Assembly (NCBI GenBank): GCA_015179125.1
Contig: WHVA01000577.1
Location: 1-64,000, forward strand
Length of the DNA: 64,000 nucleotides
Source: Gautieria morchelliformis
Lineage: Eukaryota; Basidiomycota; Agaricomycetes; Gomphales; Gomphaceae
Direction of reading: 5' to 3'
This document shows, piece by piece, positions 47,400 through 58,106 of this stretch. The notes beneath the pieces are model-generated. The model was not told where the DNA came from and did no database searches. It saw only the letters and a list, made by a program, of their open reading frames with translations. Position numbers and translations under genes: made by a program. Position 1 is the stretch's first letter, and every line of letters starts with the position of its first letter.

Positions 47400-48105
47400 T
47401 AATAGGAATAACTCCTACTAGCCTGCATGCAACGTTCCTTCTGCTGTGGACAGTCTATAATGCAGTCGTTCGAGGCGATGAGACTGAACAACCAGTGACT
47501 GGATAACCTTAGCGTGACTTGACTTCTTGATAGGACACATGTGGGTCGTAACGTGTGACAGTGACTTGTGACAGTGGCAGTGTCCTGTGACAAAGCCTCG
47601 ACTTGGTGCCCTAAGAGCTAAGAGGTGGGACTTGACTTAGACTTGAGAGAGAACTGACTTGAGTGATAGACTAAAACTTGACTTGACTTGATTATTGTAC
47701 AGACAGACTGAGCCTTTATATACACAACCCCAAGCTACAATGATGTCATCACGATGCAAGACGATGGGATGGAGTAGGTAGGGGGCTGACTGAGCAGTCT
47801 GAGTCAGGGCGAGAGTACAAAGTACAGAAGGGGAAACAATGGAGAAATGACAATAGTGAAAGTAAGCAAGTATGTGTCAAATAGGGGTAATGAGTCAGTA
47901 AAGTATGGAGAATGAGTAATAAAAGATCCAAAGATAGAACAATGGTGAGTAATGATGGGAAAGAACTAACAAGAAAGGAAACTGGGTGAGTCATGCGATC
48001 AAGAAATGAGTCATATAAAAGAACACAGGAGTAGTCCACCAATCCAAAGTCATACGCTTATCCATCTTCTCCAAGGTGAGTCAGAGAGTGAGTCGATGGA
48101 CTGAG
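47400..48105 (-). repeat. Probable LTR L (minus strand), boundaries uncertain
   Basis: Promoter-like on the minus strand: a TATA box (GTATATAAAGG) near 47724-47714 is followed by CAAGTCAAGTCAAG repeats. Upstream U3-like sequence carries six TGAGTCA sites between about 47800 and 48110. It lies directly downstream of the accessory ORF at 48585-48106, as LTR A does for its homologous ORF. Exact TG...CA ends and duplications were not identified. Confidence 0.45.
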
Positions 48106-48585
48106 TCATGAGGGCGAGGATGACCAATCACCAACAGAAATAACAAGTTTCTCCTTGATCCCCTCCCATGATAGGATACGAGGGGGAGAAAGGCAAATAC
48201 GGTCTCTTGATGCCTTTCGATGAAGATTAAGAAGGATCGATGTGGGGGGACTTGTGGGGTATCGAGCCCTAAATTCTGCCTCGTATTCCTCTTTTCCTTC
48301 ATCATCATAAGAAACCTTTCCCATATATCCAAGAAATATAAATGGTTCGGGTGAATCTTGGAAAAATACTGAATCTCCCATGGCAAAAGATGTCGGAAAA
48401 TAGGGATGGGGATGCTTCATCAAACGCTGAGCTGCTGGGAGCGTCTGTGGATGAACAATATGATGAATCTCTGCATGACATTGAATATCTTCTGAGTCGA
48501 GTGACCACCGTGATGCTGTATTAGACGTAGGGGAGTCCAGGGACTGAAGAGGAATAGAATTCGAAGATGATCTGATGGATGGCAT
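48106..48585 (-). CDS. Sense accessory ORF of element L (about 159 aa)
   Basis: It starts with the ATG of MPSIRSSSNSIPLQS at 48585 on the minus strand. It has a Ser-rich N-terminus, motif SRWSLDSED near residue 25, then GDSVFFQDSPEPFIFLGYMG near residue 70 and EAEFRARYP. Both motifs and their order match the accessory ORF of element A (1383-1937). No enzyme motif, signal peptide or membrane helix is visible. It probably forms the 3' accessory gene of a retroelement whose LTR is L; the rest of that element is missing. Confidence 0.55.
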   Translation of the reverse strand: MPSIRSSSNSIPLQSLDSPTSNTASRWSLDSEDIQCHAEIHHIVHPQTLPAAQRLMKHPHPYFPTSFAMGDSVFFQDSPEPFIFLGYMGKVSYDDEGKEEYEAEFRARYPTSPPTSILLNLHRKASRDRICLSPPRILSWEGIKEKLVISVGDWSSSPS

Positions 48586-48772
48586 GGTGAAACTGATAAT
48601 GAACTGATGATGGTGAAGCAGTGTGTCTGTGTGAACTGAGCTGAGGTGATGGCTAAGGCTGAGATGAATTAGACACGTGTGGAGTTTTGTGCATTTTTGC
48701 TGCATGTCGTTTATTGTTCCTTCAGCGCATGCTATGGGTGACAGGCACTGGGTCACAGAGCTGTTGGGGGTG

Positions 48773-49309
48773 TGTTACAAGGAGGATATTCATAATGGTT
48801 ATGTAATACAGCATATATGAGTATATAATATATACTATAAGAGTATTAATAACAACATATAGGAATATATAGTAGTATTTATAAGGAGAATAATAGATGT
48901 TATTAGATGATTCTGTATATATTTAAACATCTCGAAGATATATATACATATGAGAGAGTATTAGACTACAAGATAGAGTAACAGATACTTGGGGAGATAC
49001 TTGTAACAGATATGAGTAGGAGTATTAGTATGACTAGTTATAATGAGAGAGTATTAGACTACCATATGGAGTAATAGTAGTTGTGTAGATATTTGTAATA
49101 TATATGAATAGTTATAATGATATAGTGTATATTAAAAGTGGGTAGAAAAAATAAGAAGAGACGTAAAAATTGGCATCGGTGTTCTCGTCGGCGGAGCTGC
49201 CGCTTGGGGAGGGACAAAATCAAAATTATTTATAGCCCAACAATAAGATTGGCATATACTTTCGTCCTCTTCTTTTCTATAATTTGAGAATAAAATGGGT
49301 GAAGCTACA
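48773..49309 (+). repeat. LTR-like AT-rich repeat J
   Basis: It begins TGTTACAAGGAGG after a purine-rich tract (GTTGGGGGTG). It contains a 92-bp tandem duplication (units start about 48951 and 49043: ATGAGAGAGTATTAGACTAC). Its first 50 bp are repeated at 43229-43280. The right end is not certain; a word resembling a copia-type primer site (ATTGGCATCGGTG) occurs near 49170. Confidence 0.45.
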
Positions 49310-49332
49310 GGTAATAAAAAGTTGTGAGCATC

Positions 49333-49990
49333 TGCCCAACCGTGCATTTCCGATTTCCGACCATCAGTTCCTCACACATTCCACCCCTCCGATAATTCCG
49401 ACATTCCGCCCCTTGTTCTACTCCCTTGATCTTTCGACTCTATTACTCGGACACTCCGGACCCACTTCATTGTTCATCAAGATCATATATCCGGTCACCC
49501 TTGTAGTTCGTTGTCAGATATGTTTTCCGATCCCTTGTTCTTTTGCCATTGTTTTACCTTACCCTGAACCCCCCTTGTAGTCCCATTGTTCCCAATTAGT
49601 TAGTTCCCATGTATGTCTACCCGACTTCCGCTCCCCCTGGAATGTGCTTAGTACCATACCATTACCTGTTGCTTCTGCTCTTTATATAAAACCCTCTCAT
49701 GTATGTCTCCATTTCTGCAATCAGATAATCACCTTCGATACTTGATTTCCTTCACTCCATCTCATGTTCTTAGCACAGCGAGTCTAGCAAGACCTTCATC
49801 TCTCCGCCTTCCGTCTTCCACCTTCCGCCTCAGTTCCGACTCAAGTTCCGACCAACTCTTAGTTCAACACCTTCCGATTTCCAACCCATTTCTGAAATAC
49901 TTAGGACGATAGTTCATTGGGGGCGCAACCTATAAGTTGAATCCGCTGTCCTTTCCAGTTCCGAATTAGCGGAAATCTCGATACGTAACA
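49333..49990 (+). repeat. LTR D, copy 1 (about 658 bp)
   Basis: It ends CTCGATACGTAACA and aligns along its length with the reverse complement of 62872-63565. A TATA box (TTTATATAAAACC) near 49681 fixes plus orientation. The first bases (TGCCCAACCG) have diverged from TGTTACGACCG. It is rich in TTCCG words. Confidence 0.85.
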
Positions 49991-50339
49991 GGGTGATGGA
50001 AAAGCTCATGGGAACCATGGGGCGCATGGTGCACATGGAGTAGCGTCGGTGTTGACTGGTACAATGAGATGTTGTAGTCTAACTGTAATAAACATTGGGA
50101 GGCACAATATCAAGATAACTTTAGGATGTCATGTTATTATCAACGGGAAAGGGGGTCAACATAGGAGAGAGGGGTCGAGTGTGCCCCTTGGAACCCCCGG
50201 CAGCAGGGTGGCCTGTGTTGGTGTGGGTCATCTCCCAATGGTGTTCAGAGATAGCTATGTGGGGCCCTGTGCAGCGATCTCCATTGCCACACCGGCGTGT
50301 ATGAGATGGCCATGGTCCATCACCGGCATTGTAATCTGG

Positions 50340-52180
50340 AACTGGAAAGGTCTGAAATGCCTCGCATCCTGCATATGGCCCAAATTGAGGATCCAATTGT
50401 CCTCAGTTTTGTGCACAAGTAGCGGCACCCAGTGATCTGGCATTCCTGGTAGACATTTCGCCACCCGGATGTGTCACATTTGTGGTTGGCACAATTGTGC
50501 TGCATGTCAACTGTGCAGGCCATGTCCTGGGGGCAATGGTGAGCATCACCATGTGTACAAGGGGCAGTAGCATGGGTACCTCAAAACTGCTGACATCAAC
50601 CCCCTCTTGACTGTGCCGTGTGAGATGTTGCATCCCATACACCCTATGTGGCATTCCCACCCTGTACTCTTCAAGCACAATCAAAGACACCCTTGAAACA
50701 GAGTCTTCATGAGACCCCGTGATGCGCAGATTTCAAGGACCCGGCCTACACACATTCGATGGGCCTCGTGTGTCCTTGATGTATAGATGACCAAGCCCCC
50801 AGGGGCGACAATATCACTGTTCGCAAGGACAAAGCTCCTGCAGCGTTTGTATTGCACGTCATCTGGCAGACCAGTCACAGGCATACGGTGCGCATGCTGG
50901 CCCAAGCATGTGTGCTCATATTCATATGTGACCGTGGGGCCTGGGGCACAAGTGGCCAGGCCTGTAGGAATTAGCCTGCCAATCGTTCAGGGTAGGGGCT
51001 AGAGCACATACCCACAGCCCCTTTTCGCTCCTCTCGGAAACTGAGGTAGGACATAACTGTCTTCGAACTCGGGATCATGGCAAGTGTGTGCATGCTCGCC
51101 TGCCTCCAAACCGTGCCCAGGGGGGGAAGCTGTGGCATATCTGCCACATGAGAAGCGCCTGGACCTACTCCACCCTCATCCACCCTTGAACTCTGTGCAG
51201 GGACTTGCTGGAAAGCTCCGCCACTCATCAGGTGGTGGACCCGGTTGCTCTGTGCAAATGCCAAGGCAATGTCCCTGGATGGAGCATGCCTGTTAGAGTG
51301 GACACTTTTCGCACACATGACTGCATTAAAGGACATGAACCCCTCTGTGGCAAAGAGAATTGTGGGACCCAACTGCCTGATATGTTCAGTGAGGTGCAGC
51401 AGGATATGAAACTTAGTTTTGTTAAACCACCTGGGTGTCCACTTGAGCATGCAGTCAAGACAATGATCGATGGTCAGCCCGAGTTCCACCTGTAGCCAGT
51501 AGGACATTAGCACAAACAGGTGCCAAAGTGCGCCCTAGTGACTGACCAAATGGGCCCTTGAGTCCTCAATCACGGGTTGCCAAATGAGAGGGACCATGCG
51601 GGACAAGGCAGTCCAAGCGCGCATGCAGTCCGCTGGGACCAGGTCATATAGAATGAATGGTGTGACCTGACAAATGGCATGGAAATCCCTCTCAGTAAGG
51701 CAACCGGCCCACTGCACGAGGGTATGCCCGGCAAGTGGGGATATCCCAAGGCCTGCCACATCGACTCCCGACACCCGAGCCTCCAACAATTCCTGCCTTT
51801 TCGCCTTCCTGACCCGCGCAACTGCATCCCGCCAGAAGTACTTCACAAAACCGAAAAGCATCATGTGTAAGATCTCCACCAGTGTATCAGTATGTGGATC
51901 CAAACCTATGACAACATCACTCCTGATGTCCTGAAATATCCCGAACCACCCAAACTCATACCTTGGATCCTCCACACCAGGCTGGTGGGTTCATTCAGGA
52001 GTCTCCCAACTGCATCATTCAAGGCGTCCTGCTTCGCAATACATCCCAGTTTTGTCTTGTGTATGACCTATCCAGTTTCTTAATAAAAAAATCCTGGAAT
52101 GTGTCCTGAATACCTGAACCTGTCTTCGCCCTTGTGATACGTGTCTGATTCCCCGCCGACTGCGTGGCCTCCCAATACAA
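50340..52180 (-). pseudogene. Gene T, C-terminal part: transposon-type basidiomycete protein
   Basis: Minus-strand pieces belong to a large, multi-copy basidiomycete protein family that I know only as transposon-associated and functionally uncharacterised. In order they are DPHTDTLVEILHMMLFGFVK then YFWRDAVARV (51900-51820), SVDVAGLGISPLAGHTLVQW, NKTKFHILLHLTEHIRQLGP (about 51420), CAKSVHSNRHAPSRDIALAF (about 51320), and near the C-terminus HNCANHKCDTSGWRNVYQE (HNC-X2-H-X-C, about 50500-50450). Several stops and shifts break it. The N-terminal parts lie at 53475-55379 and 61613-62104, beyond two insertions. Confidence 0.65.
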
Positions 52181-52670
52181 AGCCAAATACGTGTAGAGGA
52201 CAGGAATTATAGGCAGTAGGACTGGACTTGGTGCTCAAAAGACTAGAAATCAATTCGCTACAGGATTTCTAGGTTAACAAATCGAAGAAGAATAAGACTA
52301 ATTTACTTGCCTCTCTCAGTGAATTTGGTTGTCACTGAGAGAGGGGGGAAATATGTCTCATGTGCATATACTACTAGCCGGCTCTTTAGCGCCCATGAGG
52401 CAATGGTGTGCCATGCTAAGCGCCCACACAATGTAGCGCGTTAGTGAACAGCCGCAGCTCAAAAAGGAAACTTGTCCACAACCACCCACAAAGGGTCGGT
52501 TGGACAGAACATGAAAAGAAGTGATAATACAGCTTTGAAAAATCAAAAAAAAGTCGACAATTCATAAAATGAATGTCAGCATGGTTTCAAGTCAAAAATC
52601 AAAAGAAATCTGAATGGTGGAATCTATTTGGCTTGACTTTGGTGCAGGAGCATAAATGCACCCAACAATA
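52181..52670. other. Non-coding insert sequence beside the TIR element
   Basis: Gene T homology stops near 52180 and resumes beyond 53475. This stretch carries no coding sequence. It includes a palindromic word (CTCTCTCAGTG ... CACTGAGAGAG, about 52312-52343) and ends with the 35-bp motif shared with 2511-2545. Confidence 0.45.
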
Positions 52671-53469
52671 GGGCCTTTCACAAAGGTGAATTCGACGAGA
52701 AATTGGTCCTGAAATTGGTCCTGCACTCTGACGCGAACTCGCAGAGTTCGTGAATTCCGCAACTTTGCGAAAGCAGCCTCGACCCTCCTTTCGCAGCAAA
52801 CTCGCTCGTGCACTCGTCCATGAACTCGCTCCCCAACTCAGTCCCCAGCATGCCGTTCTGCAGCACATACAGCTGACGTCCAATGTGAAAATTAATTACT
52901 ACAGTACTAAACAATTTTCTTTGCCTTCCTTTTTCTTAATTTTCCGTGGTACACACATGCGCTGTCGCAGTACTGTGCACAGCCTCCGCAAGTATCTTGT
53001 CTCTTCCTCTTCATCAAGATCCATATATGAGACGACAGGGAAGCCGAGTCCGAGAGGAGAGAGATTCTGGAGCTGCTGGAGACGGTACTGTACTACAGAT
53101 AAGTAGTTGACATAATTATAGTCCTCTTCTGAGCCATGCCCACCCTCTGAGCCATCCAGTTCATCTACAAATATCCCAACCGCCTCATCTTCGCCAGCCT
53201 GACAATGGATGTGCCAAAGCATCCTAGCGTGCTTGTGGGCAGTATGTAGCAGTCGTTTGGGCATTTGGGCATGTAATTATGTAATACTACAACATTGTGC
53301 TATTGTGCCACTGGTATGCCGCGCAAGCATGCTTGCTGTGAAATTCACAGATATGCAGAGAGGGGTTTCACGAAGGACCCAAATTCGGAGGCAATTCGGC
53401 CATGAAATCGTGTTTGAACTCCGGAGTTCACGTCGGAATTCACATCGAATTCACCTCTGTGAAATGCCC
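52671..53469. mobile_element. Non-autonomous TIR element, 799 bp, TA flanks
   Basis: The left end GGGCCTTTCACAAAGGTGAA and the right end (reverse complement GGGCATTTCACAGAGGTGAA) form inverted repeats of about 24-26 bp with two or three mismatches; both continue TTCGA. TA is present immediately outside each end (52669-52670 and 53470-53471). GAATTC words are repeated subterminally. There is no transposase frame inside. TA flanks suggest mobilisation by a Tc1/mariner-type or other TA-targeting transposase. It lies within gene T. Confidence 0.75.
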
Positions 53470-53474
53470 TAATA

Positions 53475-55379
53475 CGCCTGACTCTCACCTTTTTCATGTG
53501 GGAGCCCTTTCTGAGGGGAGGCCACAAATCAGTAAGCACCCCCCCCCCCCCCCCCCCCCCCATAAACCAGTTGACTCGTAAGATCATGTCACCCATGCTC
53601 TCTAGCCTGTTACGATGACTCCACTTCTTCCCCCCCCCCAGTGGCAGAAGAATCCCCTCCTGATTCCTCCACAACACTCCCTGTGGAACCAGTCTCCTGG
53701 CCCAAACGCTCTTGCACCCCCTCATTGGCCCCTCCTTGCCCATATGTTGCCTCCTCCCTGGGACATCTTGCTCAACTGCATCAGGACCTTTGACCCAGCA
53801 ACACCAGCAGAAAAACTTTGCAAGCAGGCCACAATGACAGGCCAGCTCGCTTTGCATTGGGTTGTCCCCCAACAACACCAGTATCCAAATCAACAACAGC
53901 ACCATTTCCCCCAACACACAATCCCAGGCCCATATCCCCTCCATTTGGCATGCACTAAAAGCGAGCAGGTATGTCATACCACCCTCTTTCACCCATGCCA
54001 TGCACTCACCTCAACTGTGCCACAATTCCATCCAGCATCTCCAATGGTGGTGCCAAATTTGATGTGCACAAGAAGTGTATATTGTACTCCATTTGAGCAT
54101 GTGCCCATCCAACCCTGCAATTGTGAACAAAAAACTGTTGTGCTTGTTCCATTTTTTAGAAGTATTCCCCAATGTATCATCACAGTAAAGCCATAGGGGC
54201 ACCGACAGAACACAATGCCCTTGTGCCCGAGACCTCCAGGGGTTACCTACCTCCGGTTCCATGTGCATCCAGGGCTCTGGAAGTCCTGCAGGCGACTGAA
54301 AGGTGCCTACCCATGTCAGAGTCAATGGCCCCCATCCATCTGTGAGAACCACCCACAACACATAGCAAGAATTTGGGTCGGTGGAGGGCAGTTATACCGC
54401 ATGCAAGCCTTGCCCAACTCCAAGAAGTTGAGCAACAGCTCCTCTGCACCCACAGTGACAACCTCATACTCCAGGACCACCCAGCCCCTGTTCTATGGAT
54501 GTACTCGCCAGGCCTTCGCGAACATCTTGTCACCACGAGTATGCCATGGAACGGCATCACCACGGTGCGAGCCTTCAATAGCACAGGTTCCAATGTATAG
54601 AAGTCCCGGTGCCTCACACACACCATGGGGGAGAGTAATTACGCATCTACTTCATTCAGCCACCGCTGGCCTTGCCTCGCCTCTGACAAAAGGCCATCTG
54701 TCTCCTCTGGATAAAAATGCGGATGGGGATGCACGCATGGATTTCCTAACTCCTAAGACCAAATCCAGACTTTGGCAACACACTGACTTAACTCACGCAC
54801 CTGTGCCACTAACTGAGCCACATTGTTAACAAAATACTTGTGGCCCAAAGGGCCATTGTAGGGGATGGTCTCAATGCCCCATAGGCGTTGCATTGATGTA
54901 TTCAGTTCTTCATGGCTTTCACTGATGTGACATTGTTGATGCCATTGACCTTGAACATCCACAAAAAAATGTCAACCTGACGCTCTGAGAACACTGACCG
55001 TGGTAAATGCATTAAAATGTCCAACGACCATTTCTGTACATGGCACTGTCAATGAACCTAGCTGACTGCGATGAACACCCTATGCAGGTACCCACCACCT
55101 TGTCAGGCCATGGATACCATGCGTCCTGCTCTTGAGCCACCATCTGCTGCCGAGGCCGCTCCCGACCAAGGGTCGGATTGTCTAACTGTCTGGTCAACCA
55201 TGTGAACCGAGTGAAACCCAGGGCGACGTATTACCTATATATAGGCTAGAGGGCTCCGAAGCGGACAACTGACTGTCTGCATGAGAAAGAGCCTCATCCG
55301 ATTGATCGGAGCGTTGGTCGGCCAGAACCTCATGCAGCTGCAGATACTCCTCAAGCAGTCTAGCCACATCGAGAACCAC
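53475..55379 (-). pseudogene. Gene T, central part
   Basis: Minus-strand pieces in order. 55379-55194 (VARLLEEYLQLHEVLADQRS) is in the same frame as the N-terminal part beyond element I. Then come AWYPWPDKVV (about 55115), HKYFVNNVAQLVAQVRE (about 54825), DFYTLEPVLL (about 54600), LYCDDTLGNTSKKWNKHNSF (about 54170) and ILVLLGDNPMQSELACHCGL (about 53850). These are successive conserved blocks of the same family. Frames change between them, so introns and/or frameshifts are present. A 33-bp poly-C tract (53539-53571) lies at the downstream end. Confidence 0.65.
53539..53571 (+). repeat. Poly-C homopolymer, 33 bp
   Basis: Thirty-three consecutive C residues lie just outside the right end of the TIR element, within gene T. 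Confidence 0.9.
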
Positions 55380-55859
55380 TGTCAGGGGACACCCTGTTTT
55401 CCATTTCCAGTTCCGACACCACACCCAGTTCCGACTCCATTTCCGACTCCGCTTCCGGTTCCGATTCCATCTCCGCATCCGCTTTCGGGAACGATTCCGC
55501 TTCTGGGAGAACTTCCACCAGTTCCGTTCGCCTTGCCAGTTCCACTCCAATTTCCGACTTCCGCCCCGGAACAGTGTCGGAAATCAAGCGACTCGCATAA
55601 TAGGTGGCATCAAGGGTCGATCAAGGATCAGGGGGATGCAGGGTTGATGGCGGGTGCCAAGCGTTGTCCCTGGCTGCGCAGCGTAGTATAATACGGGCTC
55701 GCTGACATTGGGGGTCCTTAGACTTTTCTCTTTGGATTTCCCCTTGTCAGGTGAGAACCCCCTCTCTTGTATGCTCTGTTCATTTATACATACTTTGGAT
55801 TTCCCCTTGTCAGTTGTGTGGTAGTGTGATCTCCACGACTAGCCAGGGTTGCCCTTACA
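55380..55859 (+). repeat. 5' LTR of element I (480 bp)
   Basis: It begins TGTCAGGGGACACCC and ends TTGCCCTTACA. U3 is full of TTCCG words. A TATA-like GTATAATACGG lies at about 55684-55694 and the proposed transcript start AGACTTTTCT at 55720-55729. A 20-bp direct repeat TTTGGATTTCCCCTTGTCAG occurs at 55731-55750 and 55794-55813. Confidence 0.95.
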
Positions 55860-55861
55860 GC

Positions 55862-55871
55862 AGAAAAGTCT
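55862..55871 (+). other. Self-primer binding site of element I
   Basis: AGAAAAGTCT is the exact reverse complement of AGACTTTTCT at 55720-55729 in the LTR. This again matches the Tf1/sushi self-priming layout and not a tRNA 3' end. Confidence 0.75.
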
Positions 55872-56046
55872 CTCCCCTAGAGGACCGGCGGTCGTACTGC
55901 GCATTGCATTCGCCATAGGTGCGTTCGGAATTGGAGACAGCGACTCGGAGATCGCAACCTCTTCCGCACATACAGCGTACGACAGCCCCTCTTCTTACGT
56001 CGAGCTCCCAACCCCGGAAATCCCGTCCCATATTTCTCCTTCCAAC

Positions 56047-57222
56047 ATGGATCCGGACGATCGTCTTCGGAATATGGAGGAGGAATTGACGCGGAACCGG
56101 ATGAAGACCGACGCGATTGAAACAGCCTTACAAGCGATTTTGGCTAAGTTAGATATTCCACAAGGTGGTGGAAATGAAATGCTGGATGATCCGGATTTCG
56201 GAAAAGCGGAACTAGCGGAAAAGAGGATGTCCGCGAAGTTAGCAAAGGTCAAACCCGCAACTCCGGCGGACTTTGACGGAGATCGGGAGAAGGGACGTGC
56301 ATTCTTCAACACATGCAGCATCTACTTCGCAATTGTCGGAGACCTCTTTCCGAACGACCAGGCTCGGATTCACTGGACGTTGTCCTTTTTCAAATCGGAC
56401 CGCGCAGCCAGTTTTGCAAACAAGGTGATCCGACATGAAGCAAAGGGCAAGGGGAACTACTTCCGGGACTGGGACGCGTTCGAGAAAACATTTTCCGACC
56501 AGTTCTGCCCGAAAAACGAGCAGCTCACAGCCCTTACAAAGCTCGAGGGGACGAGCTGGTACCAGGCCAAAGATCCGGTCGATGACTACATCGATCGCTT
56601 CCAGGAGCTCATCGACCTTGCAGAATATGACGACGACAAAACGATCGTCATCAAATTCCGACGAGGACTTGATCCGACGCTCCAGAACCAAGTTGCGCTG
56701 CTTGGGGATGGAGCTCCGGATTTTGATGACCCGGAAGGGTGGTACCAAGCTGCGCAGAAGGTTTCTCGGAACAGGGAGGCAAATGAGGCCTTCGTGGAGA
56801 CGAGTCGGAACACGACACGCAGTTCCGCTCGTCCTACTCAACCTGTGCCAAAACCCGGAAGCGCATTCATTCCCACACGGAAATTATCTCCGATGCTTGC
56901 TCCGCCTGCTCCTATTAGGAACCATAGCCCTCCTCCCTCGAAGAGTGGCCCTGCCCCGATGGATGTTGACCGCATGCGCGGAAAAGGCCACGGAACTATC
57001 ACCTGCTTCCGCTGCCGACAACCAGGCCACTACGCTCGCGAGTGCCCCCAAGCCTTTGATATCCGGCTTATGACCACAGAGGAGAAACTCGAGATCCTTC
57101 CAGAGTTCCTCGCGCTTGCAGACATAAACGGAGTGCCCACTGCGGAAGAGCTTTCCGAAAATGCGGAACATGGTCTACCGGAAGCGGAAGATGCGTCGGA
57201 TTTTGTGACACGCAGCGGGTGA
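56047..57222 (+). CDS. Element I Gag (391 aa)
   Basis: It starts at the first ATG after the LTR (MDPDDRLRNMEEELTRNRMK). A short N-terminal coiled coil is followed by the capsid-like Gag core (FDGDREKGRAFFNTCSIYFA, WDAFEKTFSDQFCPKNEQL, YIDRFQELIDLAEYDD). A Pro/Ser-rich linker then leads to a CCHC knuckle CFRCRQPGHYARECP near residue 325. It would form the particle and package RNA. It is intact, with no stop or frameshift. It ends with TGA at 57220-57222, just where the protease frame begins. Confidence 0.92.
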   Translation: MDPDDRLRNMEEELTRNRMKTDAIETALQAILAKLDIPQGGGNEMLDDPDFGKAELAEKRMSAKLAKVKPATPADFDGDREKGRAFFNTCSIYFAIVGDLFPNDQARIHWTLSFFKSDRAASFANKVIRHEAKGKGNYFRDWDAFEKTFSDQFCPKNEQLTALTKLEGTSWYQAKDPVDDYIDRFQELIDLAEYDDDKTIVIKFRRGLDPTLQNQVALLGDGAPDFDDPEGWYQAAQKVSRNREANEAFVETSRNTTRSSARPTQPVPKPGSAFIPTRKLSPMLAPPAPIRNHSPPPSKSGPAPMDVDRMRGKGHGTITCFRCRQPGHYARECPQAFDIRLMTTEEKLEILPEFLALADINGVPTAEELSENAEHGLPEAEDASDFVTRSG

Positions 57223-58106
57223 GATGTGTGCCCCTGCTGCCTGTACATAACCGGTTTGCCTGTCTTGAAGTAGAGAATGAAAAGCCCCCACTCCCCTCAC
57301 TTCGTACAGACCCACCGGATAAAGTCACACAAAAACCAAATCTGACACCCCATCCATCCCGCATCCGCCCTTGGGAGAGATGCCTTCCGAAGCGCTATGT
57401 TGTTGCTGCCACCCCTGGCCCCAAGTCACTAGTCATTAAGGTGGAGATCCAGACGACAGATACGGCGGAAGTCAAATCCGGACCCGCCCTTGTCGATTGC
57501 GGGGCCACTGGTCAGTTTATGGACCGGGACTATGTGGAACGGAACCGACTGACCACGCGGAAGTTGCAACGTGCAATCCCGGTGTTCAATGTGGATGGAA
57601 GCCCCAATGAGGCAGGGTCCATCACGGAGATAGTAGACACAATTCTCCGCTACGATGGACACTCAGAACGCACTTCCTTTGCAGTCACCAGCCTGGGGAA
57701 GCAGGACATCATCCTCGGGTTTACCTGGCTTCAGGAGCACAACCCGGAGATCAATTGGCAGACTCGGAAGGTACTGATGAGTCGATGTCCAGCCAAGTGT
57801 CACATGTGCAGGTCGGAACTGCGGAAGGAGCGCCAGGAGCAGCGGAAGACCGAATGGCTCATACAGACATGTCGTTCTGGCCCCCATCCACTGCTTGCAG
57901 AAGAAGACTCGGAAGCGGAATTTGAACCGGATCCCACTTCCGATTCCGATTCCGATTCCGACGTCATCCGACTCGGCCCGGAAGACATTCTGGCGGAAGG
58001 GGAGCGCTTGCTGTACGTAAACCTTCCGCCGGAAGCGGAACACATCCGCGCCACCGGAAATATTTCGCAACGCCTTGCTGAAGCCTCCAAGGGCATGATA
58101 GAGTAG
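57219..58106 (+). CDS. Element I protease region of Pol
   Basis: The frame overlaps the end of gag by a few bases, which would suit frameshift or reinitiation expression. The retropepsin active site reads ALVDCGATGQFMD (DCGA in place of D[ST]GA, common in fungal chromoviruses), with the partner motif DIILGFTWLQEHNPEINW. A Cys pair (CPAKCHMC) and an acidic Ser/Asp repeat follow. It ends at TAG 58104-58106, directly after a 5-bp tandem duplication (TAGAGTAGAG) that shifts the frame. Confidence 0.88.
   Translation: MRCVPLLPVHNRFACLEVENEKPPLPSLRTDPPDKVTQKPNLTPHPSRIRPWERCLPKRYVVAATPGPKSLVIKVEIQTTDTAEVKSGPALVDCGATGQFMDRDYVERNRLTTRKLQRAIPVFNVDGSPNEAGSITEIVDTILRYDGHSERTSFAVTSLGKQDIILGFTWLQEHNPEINWQTRKVLMSRCPAKCHMCRSELRKERQEQRKTEWLIQTCRSGPHPLLAEEDSEAEFEPDPTSDSDSDSDVIRLGPEDILAEGERLLYVNLPPEAEHIRATGNISQRLAEASKGMIE

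Noticed and set aside
49160..49185. ATTGGCATCGGTG considered as a copia-type tRNA primer site after repeat J
   Set aside because: Only partial similarity to the usual site, and the end of J is not defined; mentioned only as a possibility.
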